Source: Bacteroidota bacterium
Lineage (GTDB): Bacteria; Bacteroidota; Bacteroidia; CAILMK01; JAAYUY01
Direction: 5' to 3'
DNA: 33,303 nucleotides
Assembly (NCBI GenBank): GCA_018698135.1
Contig: JABINZ010000072.1
Span: 1-33,303, forward strand
Shown here in pieces: positions 1 through 5,943 of this stretch. Each line of letters starts with the position of its first letter. Positions within the stretch are counted from its first letter, which is position 1. The notes beneath the pieces were generated by a model. It searched no databases, was not told the origin of the DNA, and was given only the letters and a program-made list of their open reading frames with translations. The translations under genes were made by a program, and so were the position numbers.

Positions 1-318
1 CACATCGTCTGCAAATTCTGAACTAGCTAAATTTACCTGATGAACCATATCATAGCTCACAACATTAATAACTACCTCCTTGTTATTCTTAATATTATCA
101 TACGTATGTTTAGTAGTATTATCTCGCCCGCGTCTGGAGGGAGAAAAAACCAATATTGGAGGGTTTACACCAAATGAATTAAAAAAGCTAAATGGTGATA
201 AGTTAGGAATGCCTTTTTCATTTATTGTACTGGCCAAAGCAATTGGTCGGGGAGCAATGGCTCCAGCCATAATGCTTTGAATTTTAATGATATCGGTATT
301 TTTGGGATCAATTTGCAT
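1..318 (-). CDS. Flavin reductase-like FMN-binding protein, N-terminal 106 residues (runs off the left edge)
   Basis: This open frame begins with ATG at 318 and continues without a stop to base 1, so only the first 106 residues are visible. The segment GAIAPRPIALAST (residues 19-31), followed by NLSPFSFFNSF and a stretch with FSPSRR and DNTTKHTYDN, is characteristic of the flavin reductase-like family that binds FMN in a split barrel. Members reduce flavins or act as small flavoenzymes, so the exact reaction cannot be fixed from the sequence. The start lies 6 bp after the fahA stop, which makes this the fourth gene of the hmgA-hppD-fahA operon. A role linked to aromatic amino acid breakdown is an inference from that position. 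The open frame on the opposite strand at 80-280 is its shadow. Confidence 0.85.
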   Translation of the reverse strand, partial: MQIDPKNTDIIKIQSIMAGAIAPRPIALASTINEKGIPNLSPFSFFNSFGVNPPILVFSPSRRGRDNTTKHTYDNIKNNKEVVINVVSYDMVHQVNLASSEFADDV

Positions 319-324
319 TAATTT

Positions 325-1602
325 CTATTTAGTGGGTAGGATTTTAGTAATACTTTCGCCAAAACCAATTCTTACATCTTCATTTTGAGCATAAGCTTGC
401 ATGATAATTTGGTCATTATCTGCGATAAATTTCCGTTCTGAACCATCAGGGAATATAATTGGATTTTGACCTTTCCAACTTAATTCCAGCATCGATCCAA
501 AGGAATCTTTTGTAGGTCCGCTAATTGTTCCAGAGGCGCATACATCTCCAATTTGAATATTGCAGCCGTTAGCTGTATGATGGGCAAGCTGTTGACTCAT
601 ATTCCAATAAAGATATTTAAAATTAGACTGACAAACCCGATGTGCTTTTTTTCCATCTGGCTGAATAAAAACATCTAAATTTATATCGAAACTTTTTTCT
701 CCTTCAAAAGAAAGGTAGGGAAGGATGGGGGTATCCTGCTCTGGTCCTTTGGTTCGGAAAGGTTCAAGAGCATCCATTGTAACTATCCAGGGTGAGACAA
801 CAGAACCGAAATTCTTCCCCAAAAAGGGGCCAAGTGGCACATACTCCCATTTTTGAATATCTCTGGCAGACAAATCATTGAAAATAAACATGCCAAAAAT
901 ATAATTTTCTGCATCATGAGAAGAAACAGAATCACCTAATTCACTGTCTTTACCAACCACAAATGCCATTTCAAGTTCAAAATCCATTTGTTGAGTAGGT
1001 CCAAAATGAGGATTAGTATTTTCGCCCTTTAATTGACCTTTTGGTCTGTGAATGTTGGTATTCGATACAACAATTGAACTGCTTCGACCATGATATGCAA
1101 CGGGCATATGAGACCAATTTGGCAAAAGAGCATTTGCCGGATCTCTAAACATTATGCCCACATTGGTTGCATGTTCTTTACTGGAATAAAAATCAGTATA
1201 ATCGCCAATATTAACAGGTAAAAGCAATTCCACATCGTTTAGTTGGTAAAGCACGGTGGTTTTGTGTTTCTCACTATTTTTGAGAATATTACTATTGGAT
1301 TCAAATATTTCTGAAATTCGACTCCTTATGTTTCGAACAGCTGGTTTCCCCAATTCAATAAAATCGTTTAGTTTACATTGTCTAAAGGCTAGCATGTCCT
1401 TAAATCCTAAACCAAGATTATCAAAATAGCCAAATTCAGCAAGAGCGCTGAGGTCAATAATATGATCTCCAATCCGTGTTCCAACACGAGAGTTTAGTCC
1501 GGACGGTTTAATAATCCCAAATGGGATGTTTTGGATTGGGAAATCGCTATCCTTACTTGTTGCTAGCCAGGATTTTAGTTTTGGATTATTTGCTTTAATC
1601 AT
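325..1602 (-). CDS. fahA: Fumarylacetoacetase
   Basis: This cytoplasmic enzyme hydrolyses 4-fumarylacetoacetate to fumarate and acetoacetate, the last step of tyrosine/homogentisate breakdown. The 425-residue length is usual for the family. The N-terminal SH3-like domain covers about residues 1-125 and the metal-dependent catalytic domain the rest. Comparison with the mouse enzyme places the metal ligands at D137 (in DYTDFYSS), E209 and E211 (DFELEM) and D243 (FNDLSARDIQKWEY). The catalytic histidine would be H144 and the active-site lysine K263. The motif PNWSHMPVAYHGRSSS and the C-terminal ASGTISGP are also typical. It lies 8 bp downstream of hppD in the same operon. No maleylacetoacetate isomerase gene is present beside it, so that step must be encoded elsewhere or be dispensable. 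Confidence 0.97.
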   Translation of the reverse strand: MIKANNPKLKSWLATSKDSDFPIQNIPFGIIKPSGLNSRVGTRIGDHIIDLSALAEFGYFDNLGLGFKDMLAFRQCKLNDFIELGKPAVRNIRSRISEIFESNSNILKNSEKHKTTVLYQLNDVELLLPVNIGDYTDFYSSKEHATNVGIMFRDPANALLPNWSHMPVAYHGRSSSIVVSNTNIHRPKGQLKGENTNPHFGPTQQMDFELEMAFVVGKDSELGDSVSSHDAENYIFGMFIFNDLSARDIQKWEYVPLGPFLGKNFGSVVSPWIVTMDALEPFRTKGPEQDTPILPYLSFEGEKSFDINLDVFIQPDGKKAHRVCQSNFKYLYWNMSQQLAHHTANGCNIQIGDVCASGTISGPTKDSFGSMLELSWKGQNPIIFPDGSERKFIADNDQIIMQAYAQNEDVRIGFGESITKILPTK

Positions 1603-1610
1603 ACGTAATT

Positions 1611-2714
1611 TTATAGTGTTCCTCTTTTTGATTGTTCTAATTCGATGGCTTCAAATAAAGCTTTGAAATTGCCTTTTCCAAATGATTTAGCACCTTTTCT
1701 TTGAATAATTTCATAAAATACAGTGGGTCTGTCCTCAACAGGCTTCGTAAACAATTGAAGAAGGTAGCCTTCGTCATCCTTATCAATTAAAATCCTCAAT
1801 TCCTTAAGAATGTTTATGTCTTCTTCTATCAGTCCAACTCGATCTAATACAGTTTCATAATATGAATCTGGAACATGCAAAAACTCAACTCCTCTTGCAC
1901 GAAGTTCTGTGATTGTTTGAATGATATTATCTGTTGCCATAGCAACATGCTGCACGCCAGCTCCTTTATAGAAATCAATATATTCTTCGATCTGTGATTT
2001 ACGCTTTCCTTTAGCAGGTTCGTTTATTGGAAATTTAATACGTCCATTTCCATTCGACATCACCTTGCTCATCAAGGCAGTGTATTCTGTGGAAATGTCA
2101 TTATCATCAAATGAGATAATTTGTTTGAATCCCATGACATTGGAATAAAAATCAACCCATGTGTTCATTTCACCCCAACCAACATTTCCAACCATATGGT
2201 CTACATATTTCAATCCGACATCTTTAGGTTGGTACGCAGGTTCCCATTTCACAAAACCAGGCAAAAATGTTCCTTTGTAATTCTTTCTTTCAACAAAAAT
2301 ATGGACGGTTTCGCCATAGGTGTAAATACCTGCAAGCACTACTTCGCCATGTTCATCTTTTTCAGTGCGAGGCTCAAAATAGGATCGTGCACCTCTTTTT
2401 ATCGTTTCTTCATAGGATTTTCGTGCATCATCAACCCATAAGGCTACTTCTTTTACTCCATCGCCATGCTGTTTTACATGATCTGCAATTTTAGAATCAG
2501 GAATTAATGCAGTTGTCAGAACTAATCTAATTTTATCTTGCACCAATACATAGGAGGTCTTTTCCTTATTTCCTGTTTCAAGACCACTATAGGCCAGCGG
2601 CTGAAATCCAAAAGCTGTTTGGTAATAAAAGGCAGCTTGTTTCGCATTTCCAACATAGAATTCAATATAATCGGTCCCATCAATAGGTAAAAAATCTTCT
2701 GTTTTTTTGTTCAT
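1611..2714 (-). CDS. hppD: 4-hydroxyphenylpyruvate dioxygenase
   Basis: This Fe(II)-dependent dioxygenase converts 4-hydroxyphenylpyruvate to homogentisate with loss of CO2. The 367 residues form two VOC (glyoxalase-fold) halves, roughly 12-145 and 168-340. The 2-His-1-Glu iron ligands are H173 (KYVDHMVGNV), H256 (GVQHVAMAT) and E335 (TVFYEIIQR). The C-terminal signature SFGKGNFKALFEAIE is diagnostic. The gene sits between hmgA (12 bp upstream) and fahA (8 bp downstream), giving steps two to four of tyrosine catabolism in one transcript. The aminotransferase that makes its substrate is not in the window. Confidence 0.97.
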   Translation of the reverse strand: MNKKTEDFLPIDGTDYIEFYVGNAKQAAFYYQTAFGFQPLAYSGLETGNKEKTSYVLVQDKIRLVLTTALIPDSKIADHVKQHGDGVKEVALWVDDARKSYEETIKRGARSYFEPRTEKDEHGEVVLAGIYTYGETVHIFVERKNYKGTFLPGFVKWEPAYQPKDVGLKYVDHMVGNVGWGEMNTWVDFYSNVMGFKQIISFDDNDISTEYTALMSKVMSNGNGRIKFPINEPAKGKRKSQIEEYIDFYKGAGVQHVAMATDNIIQTITELRARGVEFLHVPDSYYETVLDRVGLIEEDINILKELRILIDKDDEGYLLQLFTKPVEDRPTVFYEIIQRKGAKSFGKGNFKALFEAIELEQSKRGTL

Positions 2715-2726
2715 CTTATCAATAAA

Positions 2727-3887
2727 TTAATCGTCTAACCAAGTTTTATAATAGTCCTTATCTTCCATTTGTAAAGCCTCTTTCGTTATTTTCAAGGCTT
2801 TAAAAGTATCGACCATAACGGCTAATTCATTTGTCTGCTTTTCGCCAATACTTTTTTCAACAGCTCCAGGATGTGGACCATGTGGAATTCCTATAGGATG
2901 TAAGGTAAATTGTCCTCTTTCAACATGTTTTCTACTCATAAATTCTCCATCTACGTAATACAAAACTTCATCCGAGTCTACGTTTGAGTGATTGTAAGGC
3001 GTAGGTATTGCTTCAGGGTGATAATCGTACAATCTTGGAACAAACGCACAAGTTACAAATCCATTTGCTTCAAATGTCTGATGAACAGGAGGGGGTTGAT
3101 GTACCCTGCCGGTAATAGGCTCAAAATCATGAATAGAAAGTGTATAGGGAAAATGATATCCATCCCACCCAATAACATCGAAAGGATGTGTCTCGTAATG
3201 ATAAGGATAAATTAAATCATCTTTTTTGATTTTTACTAAAAAATCACCTTTTTCATCAAAGGTCATTAGTTGTTCTGGTTTTTTTATATCTCTTTCATAA
3301 TAAGGTGCATGCTCCAATAATTGTCCGGCATCATTTATATATCTTTTTGGGAATCGGAAGGGTGAAAAAGATTCAACAATAAACAATCGATTATTCTCAG
3401 TGACAAATTCAAATTGGTGAATTACTCCTCTGGGTATTATTATGTGATCTCCTTCTTTAAAAGGAAGATTTCCATACATGGTTTTTAAAACACCATGACC
3501 CTCATGAACAAACACCATTTCATGAGCAGAGGAATTCTTGAAAAAATAGTCTGTCATTGATTTTTTAGGAGCTGCCAATAATATATACAGGTCACTATTC
3601 ACCAAAACAGCTATTCTGCTTTCCAAATAATCATCGATTGGTTTATGCTTAAAACCCTGAAAGCTGCGGTTCTGCATATTTTTATCCATTGCAATAGTGG
3701 GTGCGATGTCAATAGGCGAATCAATATGTAATACTTTGGTCGGAGGCTGCACATGATAAGTTAAGGAATAGGTATCTGAGAAACCTTCAGTAGAAACCAA
3801 CTGCTCAGCATACAAACTACCATCATCCTTTCTAAATTGTATATGACGTTTTAAAGGTATTTTTCCCAATTTATGGTAATGTGGCAT
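2727..3887 (-). CDS. hmgA: Homogentisate 1,2-dioxygenase
   Basis: This cupin-fold Fe(II) dioxygenase opens the ring of homogentisate to give maleylacetoacetate. The protein has 386 residues, somewhat shorter than the animal enzyme, as in many bacterial members. Two cupin halves are recognisable. The first has HEGHGVLKTMYGN near 128-140 and a metal-poor barrel. The catalytic half has the run GRVHQPPPVHQTFEANGF (260-277) followed by NHSNVDSDEVLYYVDGEF (299-316) and IPHGPHPGAVE (334-344). H300, D306 or E307, and H336 are the likely equivalents of the human iron ligands H335, E341 and H371. It is the first gene of the operon and diverges from the Old Yellow Enzyme gene. Confidence 0.95.
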   Translation of the reverse strand: MPHYHKLGKIPLKRHIQFRKDDGSLYAEQLVSTEGFSDTYSLTYHVQPPTKVLHIDSPIDIAPTIAMDKNMQNRSFQGFKHKPIDDYLESRIAVLVNSDLYILLAAPKKSMTDYFFKNSSAHEMVFVHEGHGVLKTMYGNLPFKEGDHIIIPRGVIHQFEFVTENNRLFIVESFSPFRFPKRYINDAGQLLEHAPYYERDIKKPEQLMTFDEKGDFLVKIKKDDLIYPYHYETHPFDVIGWDGYHFPYTLSIHDFEPITGRVHQPPPVHQTFEANGFVTCAFVPRLYDYHPEAIPTPYNHSNVDSDEVLYYVDGEFMSRKHVERGQFTLHPIGIPHGPHPGAVEKSIGEKQTNELAVMVDTFKALKITKEALQMEDKDYYKTWLDD

Positions 3888-3936
3888 AGTGAAAATTTAA
3901 TTTAGACTGAGTTTAATTATATATTGTTGTCAATTA

Positions 3937-3970
3937 CAAATTTAGAAAAATTTTAGGTTTATTTTTGCAA
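3937..3970 (-). promoter_or_regulatory. Promoter-like site for the tyrosine-catabolism operon
   Basis: Read on the minus strand, TTG (3970-3968), a 23-bp spacer and TAAATTTG (3944-3937) match the Bacteroidota pattern TTG-N17-23-TAnnTTTG. The site is about 50 bp before the hmgA start. The spacer is at the long limit, so the call is tentative. Confidence 0.4.
3960..3967 (+). promoter_or_regulatory. -7-like box for the Old Yellow Enzyme gene
   Basis: TATTTTTG fits the TAnnTTTG consensus and lies 44 bp before the ATG at 4012. No well-spaced TTG box is visible upstream. It lies inside the spacer of the divergent hmgA promoter. Confidence 0.33.
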
Positions 3971-4011
3971 TGAAACATGGGACTTTGTTAATCACCTTTT
4001 GAAATTCAATC

Positions 4012-5106
4012 ATGACAAAAATAAAGTTGCTCGAACCCTATAAAACAACTTACTTACAACTTAATAATAGAGTTGTAATGGCCCCATTGACCAGAAGGCG
4101 GGCTCAACAAGATGGTAGTCCTACTAAATTAAATGCAACATATTATCAACAAAGAGCGGGAGCAGGTTTAATCATAGCTGAGGCAACACAAATTTCAGCT
4201 TTTGCAAAAGGATATCCAGATACACCGGCAATCTATACAAAAAAACAAACAAATGCCTGGCAAAGAGTATGTGAAGCAGTACATGAAAAGGGTGGGAAAA
4301 TATTTCTGCAATTATGGCATGTAGGTCGCTATTCACATCCTGATTTGCTTCCAAAGAATATGCATCCTCAAGCTCCATCAGCTATAAAAATGAATGCATC
4401 TATTAATGTAGGGAATACTTATAAAGATTCTGTGATACCTAAAGAGTTATCCATTATTGAAATCAAAAAAATTATAAGTGATTTTCAATTTGCTGCAGAA
4501 AATGCTTTTCGTGCTGGATTTGATGGCATTGAGATTCATGGAGCTAATGGCTATCTCATAGACCAATTCCTGCAAGATGGCACTAATATTCGTAAAGACA
4601 TATATGGTGGTAGTATTGAAAACCGTTCTCGATTTTTATTTGAGATAATTGAGGCAATTGCTGAAGTTTGGAATAGCCAAAGAATTGGTCTTCGTTTATC
4701 ACCAAGTGGAACTAAAATGGAAATGTCTGATTCAAATTCGAAAAAGCATTTCACTTATGTTATTAATGAATTGAATAAATACAATTTAGCCTATTTGCAT
4801 TTGCTTGAGCCATGGCATGACGTTTCTAAGCTCAAAGGATATGCTACTGATGTTGCTGAGTTCTATCGCCCCATTTACAAAGGCACACTCATTGCCAGCG
4901 GGGGTTTTAGCCTACAAAGTGCTAATGATGCTATTTTAAATAAAACCGCTGATTTAGTTGCTTTTGGAAAAGCGTTCATTTCGAATCCTGATTTAGTAAA
5001 ACGTTTTGAACTAAATGCTCCATTAAACGAATGGGAGACAGATACTTTTTATGGAGGGGATGAAAAAGGCTATACAGATTATCCATTTCTGAAATTGCAA
5101 ATCTGA
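4012..5106 (+). CDS. Old Yellow Enzyme family alkene reductase (NemA-like)
   Basis: This FMN-dependent NAD(P)H oxidoreductase reduces activated C=C bonds, and some relatives also reduce nitro groups. The 364-residue length is that of the classical OYE class, a TIM barrel. The N-terminal segment NRVVMAPLTRRR (19-30) carries the FMN-contacting threonine T27. The signature EIHGANGYLIDQFLQDGTN (174-192), followed by YGGSIENRSRF, contains the substrate-anchoring H176/N179 pair and the proton donor Y181. LQLWHVGR near 99-106 is also conserved. It is divergent from hmgA and is followed by an ORF-less region, so it is probably a single-gene transcript. The physiological substrate is unknown. Its place next to the tyrosine operon is suggestive only. 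Confidence 0.95.
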   Translation: MTKIKLLEPYKTTYLQLNNRVVMAPLTRRRAQQDGSPTKLNATYYQQRAGAGLIIAEATQISAFAKGYPDTPAIYTKKQTNAWQRVCEAVHEKGGKIFLQLWHVGRYSHPDLLPKNMHPQAPSAIKMNASINVGNTYKDSVIPKELSIIEIKKIISDFQFAAENAFRAGFDGIEIHGANGYLIDQFLQDGTNIRKDIYGGSIENRSRFLFEIIEAIAEVWNSQRIGLRLSPSGTKMEMSDSNSKKHFTYVINELNKYNLAYLHLLEPWHDVSKLKGYATDVAEFYRPIYKGTLIASGGFSLQSANDAILNKTADLVAFGKAFISNPDLVKRFELNAPLNEWETDTFYGGDEKGYTDYPFLKLQI

Positions 5107-5234
5107 TTATACAATATTGTGGAAAATAGGCTCTCATAACACGCTGTTTCTCTCTTAGTTAAGGATGTTATAAACATATCAACATACAAACTCATTGATT
5201 GTTAGAATATTGTAACTAATTAATAGGTGGAAAA

Positions 5235-5266
5235 TTTGGTGGGAAAATGTTTCTAATCTATTTTTG
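5235..5266 (+). promoter_or_regulatory. Promoter in front of an ORF-less region
   Basis: TTTG (5235-5238), a 20-bp spacer and TATTTTTG (5259-5266) are a full match to the Bacteroidota sigma-factor consensus. A transcript would start near 5270-5275. No protein gene follows for 670 bp, which is the main reason to suspect a noncoding RNA gene. Two GGTGG-containing repeats (5226-5235 and 5238-5248) flank the -33 box. Confidence 0.58.
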
Positions 5267-5271
5267 AGTCA

Positions 5272-5879
5272 TCAAGTTTAAGAAGTAAACTAGATAACCG
5301 ATCAGGACTAAAGATCAGAAAAGTTAGCAATAATTTGGACACTTAAGTCAGGTTCATGACTTTGTCTCGCAAGGGGCAGTGTGGAGGGCCAGCGATTGAA
5401 GCCAGGGTTGTGAAATTATGAGTTTGCAAAAACAATTAACAGGCAACCAAATATGAATACAAGGCCGAAAGGCTGCGATCATGTTTATCGGGTATTGCAA
5501 TGGAAGCATCAGATGCTTGAAAGAGAAGAAGATGTGAAAATTGGGCTATAAGATTGAGAGCCGTTCGCGGTTTTTAACGCAGATCAGCCTGAAGAAGCAG
5601 GGATTTGGGCAGCCAAAGCTGTAACAGGTAGAGGAAAGAAGAATCTATACTTGACGATGAAAGCAGCAATGTTTTTGACGTAAGACTGTGTCAGAAAGGA
5701 GAGATGGAATCAGCTTATTGTAAAAGGTAGGCGGGCTGCAGATCAGATTTGTACATCAGAGCCTCGGCTTTGAAAAGAAAGGTCGGTTAACAAGCTTAGC
5801 TTGGCGCTTTAAAGATGCTACGGCAGAATTAAAGTAGAATGGGAGGTAGTCGAACAGATTGCTTCCCATTCGCCTTTTA
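5272..5879 (+). ncRNA. Candidate structured noncoding RNA, about 600 nt, family not recognised
   Basis: No frame on either strand stays open for more than about 60 codons here. From 5341 to 5820 the GC content is about 44%, against roughly 25-35% in adjoining noncoding DNA, and 5521-5700 is about 65% purine on this strand. A consensus promoter precedes the block and a 15-bp hairpin with four Ts closes it. Local hairpins are visible: 5275-5291 (6 bp), 5345-5362 (AAGTCA/TGACTT), 5463-5474 (GAAA tetraloop), 5559-5572 (TTCG loop), 5610-5621 and 5791-5803. I compared it by eye with tmRNA, RNase P RNA, 6S RNA, group I and group II introns and IscB-type guide RNAs and recognised none. The longest ATG-initiated frame I read, at 5453-5551, has 32 codons. 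A decayed mobile element is the main alternative. Confidence 0.45.
5837..5878 (+). terminator. Hairpin with short T-run ending the candidate RNA
   Basis: The arm 5837-5851 pairs with 5857-5871 over 15 positions, three of them G-T, around the loop GAACA. Four Ts follow at 5875-5878. The stem is strong but the T-run is short, so termination is likely rather than certain. It separates the ORF-less block from the relA promoter. Confidence 0.5.
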
Positions 5880-5889
5880 TATCCTCCCA

Positions 5890-5919
5890 TTGTCACCCTA
5901 TTTTCTTGCCCTAAATTTG
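5890..5919 (+). promoter_or_regulatory. Promoter of the RelA/SpoT-family gene
   Basis: TTG (5890-5892), a 19-bp spacer and TAAATTTG (5912-5919) match the Bacteroidota consensus. Transcription would start near 5925, about 20 nt before the ATG at 5944. This rules out the longer open frame from 5839, whose first codons also lie inside the preceding terminator hairpin. Confidence 0.6.
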
Positions 5920-5943
5920 CATTGCTTCAGGCATAACACTATT

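Noticed and set aside
80-280. 66-codon plus-strand open frame at the left edge
   Set aside because: It lies opposite the flavin reductase-like gene, whose translation has clear family motifs. The plus-strand product has none.
5453-5551. 32-codon ORF (MNTRPKGCDHVYRVL...) inside the candidate RNA
   Set aside because: It is short, matches no family I know, and stops occur in all frames around it. It could be a small protein or a decayed coding remnant, but there is not enough to call it.
5340-5850. ORF-less group II intron
   Set aside because: A hairpin near 5760-5788 has an AGCC/GGTT base like the catalytic triad of domain V, and GTGTG occurs at 5379. The stem is too short and broken, no two-nucleotide bulge or clear domain VI follows, and no reverse transcriptase is present.
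5839-5943. Upstream extension of the RelA-family protein by 35 residues
   Set aside because: These codons lie in the preceding terminator hairpin and in the promoter at 5890-5919, so they are unlikely to be transcribed as part of the message. ATG 5944 fits the promoter and the family's N-terminus.
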